A DNA stretch of 64,000 nt from Pseudoneobacillus sp052180215 (GCF_052180215.1 NZ_CP197471.1:2452001-2516000); one strand, 5' to 3'; positions 15,150 to 24,114 are shown, numbered from the stretch's first letter. Notes: generated by a model from the letters alone, not told the origin. Numbers and translations: made by a program.

Positions 15150-16178
15150 CTATTTCAATAACTTTTTCATATCCTCTATAAATGCAAGGACTGCTTCCTC
15201 TTTTGTTGCCCAAGAGGTTACTAACCGAATAGCAGAGTAATCTGAATCTACCTTTTCCCAAACATAAAAAGCGTATTTATTTTGAAGTTCTGAAATTAAT
15301 GAATTAGGTAGTATTGGGAAAATCTGATTTGAAGGAGAATGAGTTAAAAACTTAAAATTCGCTTTAATCATCTCATCTCTTAGCATACCTGCCATCTTAT
15401 TGGCGTGTAACGCAAGCTCAAAGAACAAGTCATCTTTAAAAAGTTCCAAAAATTGAATACCTAATAATCTACCTTTTGCAAGAAGAGCACCCTTTTGTTT
15501 CATATGAAATCGAAAATCCTCTTTAAGTGAATCACGACAAATGACTAATGCTTCACCTATAAGCGCCCCATTTTTAGTACCACCAATATAAAAGGCATCT
15601 ACAAGAGAAGGAAGGTCACTTAATTGAAGGTCATTTTCGGTAGCACAGAGCGCTGACCCAAGTCTCGCACCATCCATAAACAAGATAAGATTATGTTTCT
15701 TACAAAAATCACTTAACTCCTCCAAGTCTTTCTTCAAATAAATGGACCCAATTTCAGTTGAATTAGAAATATAGACAAGCTTAGGCTTTACCATATGTTC
15801 ATCCGTATGAGCGTCAATTGCCGTTTTTATATGTAAAGGTGTTAATTTTCCATCCTCTACTTCGATTGAAATGATTTTATGTCCTGTCGCTTCTATCGCA
15901 CCTGTTTCATGTGTTAAAATGTGTCCAGTATTAGCAGCGATAGCAGCTTCATGAGGTCTTAAAAAAGCTGAAAGTGCTGTAAGATTTGTTTGTGTTCCTC
16001 CGGACAAAAGGTGAATGTCCACGTCCATTCTCCCGATTTTTTGCTTTAATAGTTCAATTGCTCCTAGTGTAAAACGATCTTCACCATATCCTGCTTCTTG
16101 TTCATAATTAGATTCCATTAAAGCGTTTAGTATTCTAGGATGTGTTCCTTCACTATAATCGTTTTTGAAACTATACAT
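15150..16178 (-). CDS. Low-specificity L-threonine aldolase (PLP-dependent)
   Basis: The 342-residue protein is a fold-type I PLP enzyme of the threonine aldolase/beta-eliminating lyase family. GGTQTN at 60-65, NTGHILTHETGAIE at 83-96, the PLP-binding Asp in LFMDGARLG, and Lys202 in FYIGGTKNGAL (Schiff-base lysine) are all present. Such enzymes split L-threonine or L-allo-threonine to glycine and acetaldehyde. A GGAGG site precedes the ATG. It stands alone with its own terminator. Family is firm; stereospecificity cannot be read. Confidence 0.88.
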   Translation of the reverse strand: MYSFKNDYSEGTHPRILNALMESNYEQEAGYGEDRFTLGAIELLKQKIGRMDVDIHLLSGGTQTNLTALSAFLRPHEAAIAANTGHILTHETGAIEATGHKIISIEVEDGKLTPLHIKTAIDAHTDEHMVKPKLVYISNSTEIGSIYLKKDLEELSDFCKKHNLILFMDGARLGSALCATENDLQLSDLPSLVDAFYIGGTKNGALIGEALVICRDSLKEDFRFHMKQKGALLAKGRLLGIQFLELFKDDLFFELALHANKMAGMLRDEMIKANFKFLTHSPSNQIFPILPNSLISELQNKYAFYVWEKVDSDYSAIRLVTSWATKEEAVLAFIEDMKKLLK

Positions 16179-16444
16179 TGGTTGGCCTCCATCTTCTATT
16201 TAATGCTACTTTTATAATACTTTATACATACATATACTTCGATAAGCGAAACAAATATTCCTTTTATTAATTTTAATTTATTTTTGAATGTTTGTTGCAC
16301 TTTTTTCAGTATTTCCTCTAAGTTTATTAACGTACTTTCCAGAAAATTTTCTATTCCATAAGAAAAAAACATATATACTATATATAAGTTAAATTATTAT
16401 CGTTCTATGTCAAGTTATCTTTATTTAGTCATGTGGGGGCGACT

Positions 16445-16801
16445 ATGAGAAAAAAAATATTAATCATTGAAGATGAAATAAGAATTAGTAACTTATTAAA
16501 AATGTATCTAGAAAGAGAAAACTTTTTTATTAATATAAAAGACAATGGAGACGCTGGTTTAACACAAGCGATTGACGAGGAATATGATTTAATTATTTTA
16601 GATGTATTAATGCCTGGTAAAGATGGTTTTACTGTTCTTGAAGAGTTAAGAAAGAGAAAAAACACACCAGTAATCATGCTTTCAGCAAAGGGTGGAGAAA
16701 ACGACATCCAGCATGCATACGATTTAGGAGTAAATCAATATATTTTAAAACCATTCAGCCCTAAAGATGTTATCACTAAAATTAAGGAAATGTTAGCCTA
16801 A
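16445..16801 (+). CDS. Stand-alone response regulator receiver protein
   Basis: The 118 residues are only a CheY-like receiver domain: an acidic pair in ILIIEDEIR, a phospho-acceptor Asp in LIILDVLMPGKDG, the conserved Ser in VIMLSAKG and the Lys in YILKPFSPKD. No output domain follows. The ATG at 16445 has a GTGGGGG site 5 bases before it, so an upstream in-frame GTG at 16433 is less likely. No histidine kinase lies nearby. Such proteins can act in phosphorelays, as Spo0F does, or bind a partner; which applies here is unknown. Confidence 0.85.
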   Translation: MRKKILIIEDEIRISNLLKMYLERENFFINIKDNGDAGLTQAIDEEYDLIILDVLMPGKDGFTVLEELRKRKNTPVIMLSAKGGENDIQHAYDLGVNQYILKPFSPKDVITKIKEMLA

Positions 16802-16835
16802 ATTATTAGAGTGAATTTTTAGCTTCATAAGGATA

Positions 16836-16878
16836 AGACCTTAATCCATATTTAGGAGTTAAGGTCTTTATTTTTTAT
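16836..16878 (+). terminator. Intrinsic terminator of the receiver gene
   Basis: AGACCTTAA (16836-16844) pairs with TTAAGGTCT (16859-16867), followed by TTATTTTTTAT. It overlaps the stop codon of the converging membrane-protein gene. Confidence 0.85.
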
Positions 16879-17227
16879 GTTTCCAGGCAACTAACAAAAC
16901 CCATAAGCCTATAAATCCATGAAAATATGTCATCCAATGTATATAAAAAATAGATATTATGATGCCAGATAGAATCGTTAGTATTAAATAAAGTAAAGTT
17001 TTAAAACCATTCCATTTTTTTACACCACGCTTAAACGGGTTGCTTAATTCAACAGGAACATGAGTATACATTAAACTAATTAAAGTAACTGATAAAATGA
17101 CTCCTGCTAAAACGTGGATCATTAATATTTTAGAATAAAAAAGTACTTTTAGTGTGTTTGAGGGTATCATTAATAGAAGACCAAGAAAAGCCGTTAAATT
17201 GGTTAAACGATACGTTAGTTTTGGCAA
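16868..17227 (-). CDS. Small four-helix membrane protein with conserved-looking histidines
   Basis: About 119 residues with four hydrophobic segments. Histidines sit inside or at the edges of helices (MIHVLAGVIL, SLMYTHVP, YIHWMTYFHGFIG), which recalls cytochrome b561-like or DUF4405-like haem-binding bundles, but I cannot assign a family. The likely start is TTG 17227, 5 bases after AGGTGA; a GTG at 17236 has a weaker site. It lies alone between the receiver gene and the Tet(M)-like gene. Function unknown. Confidence 0.6.
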   Translation of the reverse strand: MPKLTYRLTNLTAFLGLLLMIPSNTLKVLFYSKILMIHVLAGVILSVTLISLMYTHVPVELSNPFKRGVKKWNGFKTLLYLILTILSGIIISIFYIHWMTYFHGFIGLWVLLVAWKHKK

Positions 17228-17339
17228 TAATCTCACCTGCTTTATTCAGGTTAGTCTAAATAAGTGACCATTTTATGCAAAATTAACACACGTCATGATC
17301 TCCTTCAACAACATTTATCACTTTTTCCTTTTTAAAACT

Positions 17340-19292
17340 TTAATGACAATGCATTTTTCCCTCTGCTTCATCCCATGGAACGGTATACCCTTGTCCTTTT
17401 GAACAAAAAATGGAGGAAGAAGTATATTCAGGATCTGCATTTTTATTATAATCAAGCAGATCAATTATTTCTTTTTCATTGTGACACTGTTCATATCCAG
17501 CAAATACTAAGCTGATGACTCCTCTGCCTTGAGTAAATGATGCCAGTTGACTACTATAGGTCATAAATGTTGCAACAGGTACTTTTCCTGTTAATATAGC
17601 TTTATTTCCTTCGGTTTTTGGGGTATCAAATTTCCCATGGGCTGTTTGAATATCTGACAATACGCGTCCCATAACGTCTAAATCGACCTTAATATTAAAT
17701 TGATAGATGGGTTCTAGTAGGATATTATTTGCTTTTTCTAAACCCTGTCTTAACGCTCTTAATGTTGCCTCTCTAAAATCCCCACCAGAGGTATGTTTAT
17801 TATGTGCTCTTCCTGTTTTCAGGGTAATCTTCATATCAGTGATGGGAGAGCCTGTTAATAAACCATGATGTTCCTTTTCAAAAAGATGATGTTTAATAAG
17901 GTTTTGATTTCCTATAGACAAATCATCTGCATGACAGACATTTGCAAAGGTAATTCCACTATTTCGCTTCCCTGGTTCTAATTTAAGGTGAACCTCAGCA
18001 TAGTGTCCTAAAGGTTCAAAATGACCGTATCCAATTACTTCAGATGCAATAGTTTCTTTATAAAGAATTTCTGGCTGGTCGAAATCCACTTTTAGTTGAA
18101 ACCGGTCTAATATAATCTCCTCAAGTACCTCCAAATGAACTAAACCCATAACATGAATATAAATTTCTTGAAATTTTTCTTCCCAGATGACATTTAGGGA
18201 TGGATCCTCTGATTCTAACATTCTAAAATATTTTAAAGCCTCTTTCTTATTAACTGTAGGTTCAAAAATGACTTTAGACCTTAAGGCCGAAACCATTTCA
18301 TATTCTACTTTTTCTTTAATGTTTCCTACTCCATCACCTACAGCGGTATTCGATAAACCTATTACAGCAAAAAGCTCTCCTGCTAATACTTCATCAACCA
18401 CCTTAAATTTGTTTCCGTTGTATACACGAAGTTGTGTTACCTTTTCTGATGTTTGACGCTCCAAACTTCCGTAGCTTACCTCGTCTCTAACTGATAATTT
18501 TCCACTTAATGCTTTAATGAAAGTAATTCTTGTTCCATTTGAATCATGACGAATTTTATAAACTTTCCCAGAGAATTGACCTTCCTCGGAAAATAGTGTC
18601 GCAGTCAATAAATTAAATTTCTCTAGAAAGTTATCTATTCCAATGTCTTGAAGAGCAGAGCCACTTAAACAAGGAAAAATTAAATTATCCATCACCATTT
18701 GTTGCAAATGGTTTAACCATATTTCTTTTTGGTAGCCATTTTCTATATAAAATTCTAAAAGACCCTCATTTCGTTCAGCAATAAATTCAATGAGATTCTC
18801 TACCATCTCTTCACTGAAATTGGAATCAGTAATATCACAAACATCCTCAGTCAAATTAAGACGTATTTCCTCAATAACTCTTTTGACATCCGCTCCTACC
18901 CGATCAATTTTATTGATGAAGAAAAAGGTTGGAACTTGATATTTTCTAAGCAATTGCCAAACAGTTTCTGTATGCCCTTCTATCCCTTCAACAGCACTAA
19001 TAAGGATAATGGCATAATCCATCACTTGAATAGCCCGTTCCATCTCTGGTGAAAAATCAACATGGCCCGGGGTGTCTATTAAAAAATAACGAGAACCTTT
19101 ATACTCAAACATTCCTTGATCAGCAAAGACGGTAATACCTCTTTGCTTTTCAATTTCATGACTATCTAAAAATGCATCTTTATGATCGACTCTACCTCTA
19201 TGTTTAATACTATTTGTATGATATAAAAGTTGTTCACAAAAGGTTGTTTTTCCAGCATCTACATGAGCTAATATCCCAATTGTTTTGTTCAT
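17340..19292 (-). CDS. Tet(M)-like ribosomal protection GTPase (EF-G paralogue)
   Basis: The 650-residue protein has EF-G-type GTPase motifs: AHVDAGKTT (residues 9-17), DTPGHVDF (73-80) and NKID (127-130). Domains II to V follow, and the C-terminus SIFCSKGQGYTVPWDEAEGKMHCH matches the tetracycline ribosomal protection family. Members use GTP to dislodge tetracycline from the A site of the ribosome. It diverges from mobile Tet(M)/Tet(O) and lies among housekeeping genes, so it is probably a chromosomal paralogue whose resistance activity is unproven. A GAGG site precedes the ATG. Confidence 0.88.
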   Translation of the reverse strand: MNKTIGILAHVDAGKTTFCEQLLYHTNSIKHRGRVDHKDAFLDSHEIEKQRGITVFADQGMFEYKGSRYFLIDTPGHVDFSPEMERAIQVMDYAIILISAVEGIEGHTETVWQLLRKYQVPTFFFINKIDRVGADVKRVIEEIRLNLTEDVCDITDSNFSEEMVENLIEFIAERNEGLLEFYIENGYQKEIWLNHLQQMVMDNLIFPCLSGSALQDIGIDNFLEKFNLLTATLFSEEGQFSGKVYKIRHDSNGTRITFIKALSGKLSVRDEVSYGSLERQTSEKVTQLRVYNGNKFKVVDEVLAGELFAVIGLSNTAVGDGVGNIKEKVEYEMVSALRSKVIFEPTVNKKEALKYFRMLESEDPSLNVIWEEKFQEIYIHVMGLVHLEVLEEIILDRFQLKVDFDQPEILYKETIASEVIGYGHFEPLGHYAEVHLKLEPGKRNSGITFANVCHADDLSIGNQNLIKHHLFEKEHHGLLTGSPITDMKITLKTGRAHNKHTSGGDFREATLRALRQGLEKANNILLEPIYQFNIKVDLDVMGRVLSDIQTAHGKFDTPKTEGNKAILTGKVPVATFMTYSSQLASFTQGRGVISLVFAGYEQCHNEKEIIDLLDYNKNADPEYTSSSIFCSKGQGYTVPWDEAEGKMHCH

Positions 19293-19390
19293 TTTCTTAC
19301 CTCTATTCTAGTGCACTACATTTTTTATCATTATATCAAAAGACGATCATACAATTCTTATTTTGTAGAGTTTTCTTATTCTAAAATTCA

Positions 19391-19421
19391 AAAAAAAAAA
19401 CACATGAGACCTGTCATGTGT
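19391..19421 (-). terminator. Strong intrinsic terminator
   Basis: ACACATGA (19400-19407) pairs with TCATGTGT (19414-19421) and runs into at least ten Ts on the minus strand. It ends the tiny zinc-ribbon gene. Confidence 0.9.
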
Positions 19422-19432
19422 TGGGAAAGTCC

Positions 19433-19540
19433 TTATTGAATTCTTCTTCTGAATTTACTTCCACATTTACATGTGATTGAATGTTTAAGAAATCTAATTT
19501 CAGATTGACATTTCGGACAAATATTACGAGTTACAACCAT
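19433..19540 (-). CDS. Tiny zinc-ribbon protein, 35 residues
   Basis: An AAAGGTGG site precedes an ATG opening a 35-residue frame beginning MVVTRNICPKCQSEIRFLK. Two Cys pairs (CPKC, and CKC near SITCKCGSKF) can hold one zinc ion. The C-terminus is very basic (KFRRRIQ), which suits nucleic-acid or ribosome binding. A strong terminator follows directly. It lies between catalase and the ribosomal-protection GTPase on the same strand. The function is unknown; the Cys spacing and expression signals make it a credible gene. Confidence 0.65.
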   Translation of the reverse strand: MVVTRNICPKCQSEIRFLKHSITCKCGSKFRRRIQ

Positions 19541-19568
19541 TGTTGTTCCACCTTTATTATTAATATAC

Positions 19569-19597
19569 CATTGGTATCCAAATTAGGAATACCAATG
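19569..19597 (-). terminator. Hairpin downstream of catalase
   Basis: CATTGGTAT (19569-19577) pairs perfectly with ATACCAATG (19589-19597), 24 bases after the catalase stop. It lacks a real T-run, so it may be a weak terminator or an mRNA-stabilising 3' hairpin. Confidence 0.5.
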
Positions 19598-19621
19598 ATA
19601 TAAATCTTTAAATTTTCTAAA

Positions 19622-21082
19622 CTACTTAACTTCCTGTGGTATCGATAAACCTAGTCCAGCTGCAATACGTGTACCGTATTCTGGGTCTGCTTTATAAAAA
19701 TGGCCAATTTGACGAAGTTTAATTTCATCACTTTCAACAGGCTTCATTGCTCCAACTATTGTTTCAACTAGACGTGTTCTTTCATCTACACTCATTAAGC
19801 GATATAAGTCACCTGCTTGGGTATAGTGGTCATTATGATCATACGCTACTGACTCCGCTACACCTGTAAGTGGGAATGCTGATTGCTTGTTCTCTGCAGA
19901 TTCAGTCGGTCCTCCAAAACTATTTGGCTCATAATAGACTGATTTTCCTCCATTGCCGTCAAATCGCATTTGACCATCACGCTGATAATTTTTCACTTCA
20001 CTATGTGGTCTGTTAATAGGTAAAGCATTATGGTTAGCCCCAACACGATAGCGATGCGCATCTGCATAAGCAAAAATACGGCCTTGAAGCATTTTATCTG
20101 GAGATACTTCAATACCAGGCACAAGTGTTCCTGGTGAGAAGGTTGCCTGTTCCACCTCAGCGAAATAGTTCTCAGGATTACGATCAAGAACCATTCTTCC
20201 AACTTCGATTAATGGATAGTCTTTATGTGACCATACTTTCGTTACATCAAATGGATCAAAACGATAGGTGTTTGCATCTTCAAAAGGCATAATCTGAACA
20301 TAAAGCGTCCATGCAGGAAAATCACCATTTTCAATAGCATTAAATAAATCCTCTGTATGATAATCCGGATTTTCTCCAGCAAGTTTAGATGCTACCTCAT
20401 TCGTCATATTCTTAACGCCTTGTTCAGTTTTAAAATGATATTTCACCCAAACTGCATCACCATCTTCATTCACCCATTTAAATGTATGGCTGCCATATCC
20501 ATTCATATGTCTTAGTGTTGCAGGGATACCTCGGTCACCCATTAAGTATGTAACTTGATGTAATGACTCAGGAGACAATGACCAGAAGTCCCATACAGCG
20601 TTTGGATTTTTTAGATGTGTTTGCGGATGGCGTTTTTGTGTATGAATAAAATCAGGAAACTTTATTGCATCGCGAATAAAGAAGATTGGTGTGTTATTTC
20701 CAACTAAATCATAATTTCCATCTTCTGTATAAAACTTTACCGCAAATCCTCGAGGATCGCGTACTGTATCAGCTGAACCTAACTCACCCGCTACTGTTGA
20801 GAAACGGATAAACATCGGAGTTTTTTTTCCTACTTTTGACAAAAATTTAGCTTTTGTATATTTGCTAAGATCGTTCGTTACTTCAAAATATCCATGTGCT
20901 CCTGTACCTTTTGCGTGAACAACTCTTTCAGGAACACGTTCTCTGTTGAAGTGAGCAAGTTTTTCAAGAAGGTGTACATCTTGAATTAATGTTGGACCAC
21001 GTGAACCAGCTGTCATTGAGTTTTGGTTGTCACCTACTGGTGCTCCCCATGACGTTGTCAGCCTGTTATTATTCGTACTCAT
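19622..21082 (-). CDS. katA: Monofunctional haem catalase (KatA type)
   Basis: From the ATG at 21082 (GAGGTGA site) the protein has 486 residues, the size of small-subunit clade 3 catalases such as Bacillus KatA. The catalytic His56 is in RVVHAKGTGAHG, the distal Asn in LVGNNTPIFFIRD, and the proximal Tyr in FAYADAHRYRVGAN. The enzyme dismutates hydrogen peroxide to water and oxygen in the cytoplasm. A perfect Per box upstream predicts peroxide induction through PerR. An alternative start further upstream at 21124 lacks support. Confidence 0.93.
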   Translation of the reverse strand: MSTNNNRLTTSWGAPVGDNQNSMTAGSRGPTLIQDVHLLEKLAHFNRERVPERVVHAKGTGAHGYFEVTNDLSKYTKAKFLSKVGKKTPMFIRFSTVAGELGSADTVRDPRGFAVKFYTEDGNYDLVGNNTPIFFIRDAIKFPDFIHTQKRHPQTHLKNPNAVWDFWSLSPESLHQVTYLMGDRGIPATLRHMNGYGSHTFKWVNEDGDAVWVKYHFKTEQGVKNMTNEVASKLAGENPDYHTEDLFNAIENGDFPAWTLYVQIMPFEDANTYRFDPFDVTKVWSHKDYPLIEVGRMVLDRNPENYFAEVEQATFSPGTLVPGIEVSPDKMLQGRIFAYADAHRYRVGANHNALPINRPHSEVKNYQRDGQMRFDGNGGKSVYYEPNSFGGPTESAENKQSAFPLTGVAESVAYDHNDHYTQAGDLYRLMSVDERTRLVETIVGAMKPVESDEIKLRQIGHFYKADPEYGTRIAAGLGLSIPQEVK

Positions 21083-21114
21083 TAACATCACCTCATATCG
21101 ATTGTCTTGTTTAC

Positions 21115-21142
21115 ATGATAACACTTATTAAACAAAAATCAA
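21115..21142 (-). promoter_or_regulatory. Putative katA promoter
   Basis: On the minus strand a TTGATT -35 candidate (21142-21137) and a TATCAT -10 candidate (21120-21115) are 16 bp apart. The Per box lies immediately upstream of the -35. Confidence 0.5.
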
Positions 21143-21149
21143 TACTTTT

Positions 21150-21164
21150 TTATAATTATTATAA
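21150..21164 (-). promoter_or_regulatory. Per box (PerR operator) of katA
   Basis: TTATAATTATTATAA is a perfect match to the Bacillus Per box consensus TTATAATNATTATAA. It lies exactly at the centre of a 41-bp near-perfect palindrome (21137-21177) whose outer arms are AATCAATACTT and AAGTATTGATT. Confidence 0.9.
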
Positions 21165-21369
21165 ATAAGTATTGATTCTCATTTTGAATAAAAAATAGAT
21201 AAATACTATTTCTTATTTTTTAAATGTATATTCACCTTGATCAAGAACTTTTCCTATTTTTAAAAAGTCACCTAAAATATAAGTTAAGGATAATATTACC
21301 ACCCCTTCTTCTCTCTTATTTTTGATACAATTTTATAGTTGAAGAATAATAGTGGAGGTTAAGTTATTG

Positions 21370-22536
21370 ATGAATAAGAAACGTGGTATCCTCCTTACAA
21401 TTATCATAATCTTTACCTTTACGGGAGGATTTTTTTCAGGAGTTCTCTATACTAATAAACATGAATCAAAACCATACATTACAGTTAAACAAGCCCAAAA
21501 GTCTATCAAAAATCCTATTCAAAAAGAAAAACCTAAATTAGAAAAACCAAATGATAGAGTATTAATTGGATATATACAAGATTACCGAGACCCAAACATG
21601 GTAGATTACTCTAAACTAACTCATATTATTTTCTCATTCGCTCATCCATCAAAGAATGGTGATATTTTACTTAATGGCGAGCTTGCAATCAAAAACTTAA
21701 GAACGATGGTAGCAAAAGCACATAAACATGACACAAAAGTAATGTTAGCAGTAGGTGGATGGTTTCATATTTCTGGCGGGGAATCATATAGCTATTTTAA
21801 AGCAGCCATTTCTAAACCTGTTTCGCGCACAAAACTTGTTAATGAGCTAGTAAGTATTTCCGATCGGGAAAAGTTAGATGGTATCGATATTGACTTTGAA
21901 CATCCTCGTTCAAGTACTGATGCTAAGAACTTAATGATTTTTACAAAAGAGTTAAGCCAAAAGCTCCATTCTAGAAATAAAGAATTGTCAATCGCTGTAA
22001 ACGCAAAGGTTCATAGTGTGGCAGGTACGGAAATTAACAATGTGGTGTACAATCCAACTATGTTTCAATATGTTAATCATGTAAACATCATGGCCTATGA
22101 TGGACAGTGGGACGGGGGATACAATGCAGCCAATCTTTCACCCTACCCTTATACAGAGAATATTGTAAACTATTGGACAAAACTTTTTGATAGAAACAAG
22201 CTTTCAAAAGAAAAACTGGTACTTGGAGTCCCTTTTTATGCACAACCTGTCAATCCTGCAATAAATCAGGTATCTTATTCAGCTATTATTAAAAATAACC
22301 CTGCTAATGCTCATAAAGATACGGTAAAAATGAACGGAACAACATACTATTACAACGGGGATACAACTGTTCAGAAAAAGACTAAATTAGCTTTAGATCA
22401 TGGTTTTGGTGGCATGATGATGTGGGAAGCAGGTCATGATGCCAAAGGGCAATATAGTTTAACTTCCGTTATTTATGATGTACTAAATAACAGAAACTTA
22501 TTTGCTTCAAAAGAAAACATGAACTCTAAAAAATAA
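21370..22536 (+). CDS. GH18 family glycoside hydrolase, membrane-anchored or secreted
   Basis: The protein starts at ATG 21370 behind a GGAGGT site (388 residues). An N-terminal hydrophobic helix (ILLTIIIIFTFTGGFFSGVL) is a signal peptide or anchor, followed by a Lys-rich linker and a GH18 TIM barrel. The catalytic motif DGIDIDFE at 170-177 gives Glu177 as acid/base. GH18 enzymes cut beta-1,4 GlcNAc links in chitin or peptidoglycan. No LysM or chitin-binding domain is present. A TTG one codon earlier is another possible start. The next gene encodes a secreted protease. Confidence 0.88.
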   Translation: MNKKRGILLTIIIIFTFTGGFFSGVLYTNKHESKPYITVKQAQKSIKNPIQKEKPKLEKPNDRVLIGYIQDYRDPNMVDYSKLTHIIFSFAHPSKNGDILLNGELAIKNLRTMVAKAHKHDTKVMLAVGGWFHISGGESYSYFKAAISKPVSRTKLVNELVSISDREKLDGIDIDFEHPRSSTDAKNLMIFTKELSQKLHSRNKELSIAVNAKVHSVAGTEINNVVYNPTMFQYVNHVNIMAYDGQWDGGYNAANLSPYPYTENIVNYWTKLFDRNKLSKEKLVLGVPFYAQPVNPAINQVSYSAIIKNNPANAHKDTVKMNGTTYYYNGDTTVQKKTKLALDHGFGGMMMWEAGHDAKGQYSLTSVIYDVLNNRNLFASKENMNSKK

Positions 22537-22547
22537 ATTTATTACTC

Positions 22548-22577
22548 AAAGGAAATCAATTTTGATTTCCTTTTTCT
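22548..22577 (+). terminator. Intrinsic terminator of the GH18 gene
   Basis: AAAGGAAATCAA (22548-22559) and TTGATTTCCTTT (22562-22573) form a perfect 12-bp stem followed by TTC and T-rich sequence. Confidence 0.85.
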
Positions 22578-22672
22578 TATAGCGTCTTTTCTATCAATAT
22601 ATCAATATAATTTTTCTACCTTCTTTTTTATTACCACAAAAATTTTCCCAACTTGGAAACGCCATATTCCCG

Positions 22673-22701
22673 TTGATTTATTTGAAATTTCAAAATAAAC
22701 T
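22673..22701 (+). promoter_or_regulatory. Putative subtilase promoter with 14-bp palindromic operator
   Basis: TTGATT (22673-22678) and TAAACT (22696-22701) are spaced 17 bp. A perfect palindrome TTTGAAATTTCAAA (22681-22694) fills the spacer, so a repressor bound there would block RNA polymerase. The regulator is not identified. Confidence 0.4.
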
Positions 22702-22755
22702 CATTATTGCAGCCAAACAAATGCTGTACATACCAAAGTGGAGAGGAGAAACAAA

Positions 22756-24024
22756 ATGAAAAAAAGAAAAATGCTTGGTTCTGCTTTATTAGCGTTATCA
22801 ATGGGGGTTTCAATGTTTGCAACTGGTGCTAACGGTCAAGTCACTGATAAAAACGAATCATTCAGGGTAGTTATCAAAGGTCCAGGTTCGGAGATGTCTC
22901 AAGCTAAGCAAAATTTTGGAGTACGCTGGGATTTTGGAGCAGATGGTTTTACGACAAATGTAAATGAACAACAATATGAGGCATTATTAAAAAATAAAAA
23001 CTTAAGTGTGGATAAAGTTCCAGAAGTTCACTTGGATCGAATTGAAAATGCATCAAAAGACAAAATCGGGGCCACAGCCATTACCTCTCTTCCTGATGAT
23101 CGCACTCCATGGGGAATTCAAGCCATTTATAATGATCCATATATTACAAGTACTTCTGGTGGTTCAGGCATCAAAGTTGCTGTATTAGATACAGGTGTTT
23201 ACATTAATCATTATGATTTACAAGGACAAGGCGAGCAATGTAAAGATTTTACGCAAAGTTCTTCCTCAATGGTTAATGGAACATGTACCGATCGAAACGG
23301 ACATGGTACCCATGTCGCCGGAACAGTCCTTGCACATGGAGCATCTGATGGATTAGGAATCTATGGAGTAGCCCCTCAGGCAAAACTTTGGGCATATAAA
23401 GTTTTAACTGACAGCGGATCAGGATACTCTGATGACATTTCCGGAGCTATTCGTCATGCAGCTGATGAAGCAGTCAGAACAGGTTCAAAGGTAGTCATTT
23501 CTATGTCATTAGGTTCAAGCGGAAAGGATAGCATGATTGCTAGTGCAGTAGACTATGCATATAACAAAGGACTTCTTGTGGTAGCAGCTGCAGGCAATAG
23601 CGGTTATGCTGATAATACAATTGGATATCCTGGCGCACTTGTAAACGCAGTAGCCGTAGCAGCTTTAGAAAATGTTCAGCAAAACGGTACGTATCGCGTT
23701 GCTGACTTCTCCTCACGTGGTAATTCTGCAACTGATGGCGATTATGTCATTCAAGAGCGTGATGTAGAAATTTCTGCTCCTGGTAAAGACATTCAATCTA
23801 CTTGGTATGATGGAAATTACAACACAATTAGTGGAACTTCGATGGCTACTCCTCACGTTTCAGGTCTAGCTGCAAAAATTTGGTCATCTAATTTAGCTTG
23901 GTCAAATGCCCAGCTTCGTGCAGAATTACAAAGAAGAGCTAAACTATATGATATTAAAGGCGGATACTATGCAACTACTGGAGACGATAATGCTTCTGGC
24001 TTTGGTTTTGCTAGAGTAAAATAA
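22756..24024 (+). CDS. Secreted subtilisin-like serine protease, S41/sfericase type
   Basis: The 422-residue preproprotein starts at ATG 22756 behind GGAGAGGAG. It has a signal peptide (KMLGSALLALSMGVSMFATG), an I9-like propeptide to about residue 115, and an S8 catalytic domain with Asp145, His183 and Ser362 plus oxyanion Asn281. Cys162 and Cys177 can form a disulfide. The segment QCKDFT through CTDRNGHGTHVAG and the C-terminal SGFGFARVK closely follow subtilisin S41 and sfericase, calcium-binding cold-adapted subtilases. It should be exported, self-process and degrade extracellular protein. Confidence 0.93.
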   Translation: MKKRKMLGSALLALSMGVSMFATGANGQVTDKNESFRVVIKGPGSEMSQAKQNFGVRWDFGADGFTTNVNEQQYEALLKNKNLSVDKVPEVHLDRIENASKDKIGATAITSLPDDRTPWGIQAIYNDPYITSTSGGSGIKVAVLDTGVYINHYDLQGQGEQCKDFTQSSSSMVNGTCTDRNGHGTHVAGTVLAHGASDGLGIYGVAPQAKLWAYKVLTDSGSGYSDDISGAIRHAADEAVRTGSKVVISMSLGSSGKDSMIASAVDYAYNKGLLVVAAAGNSGYADNTIGYPGALVNAVAVAALENVQQNGTYRVADFSSRGNSATDGDYVIQERDVEISAPGKDIQSTWYDGNYNTISGTSMATPHVSGLAAKIWSSNLAWSNAQLRAELQRRAKLYDIKGGYYATTGDDNASGFGFARVK

Positions 24025-24041
24025 TTTCTAAAACCTCTACG

Positions 24042-24076
24042 AAAAGCCATCTAATATTCTCTAGATGGCTTTTCCT
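24042..24076 (+). terminator. Intrinsic terminator of the subtilase gene
   Basis: AAAAGCCATCTA (24042-24053) and TAGATGGCTTTT (24062-24073) form a perfect 12-bp stem ending in Ts. Confidence 0.9.
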
Positions 24077-24114
24077 CTAATTATTTTGTTTACTATGATT
24101 AAATGTTCTTTTTT

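Noticed and set aside
15034..15261. A 75-residue minus-strand frame near the end of the threonine aldolase gene
   Set aside because: It overlaps the aldolase in another frame and crosses its terminator, with no ribosome site.
17340..19292. Acquired mobile tetracycline resistance gene
   Set aside because: No conjugative or insertion element flanks it and its base composition fits its neighbours, so I treat it as a chromosomal paralogue.
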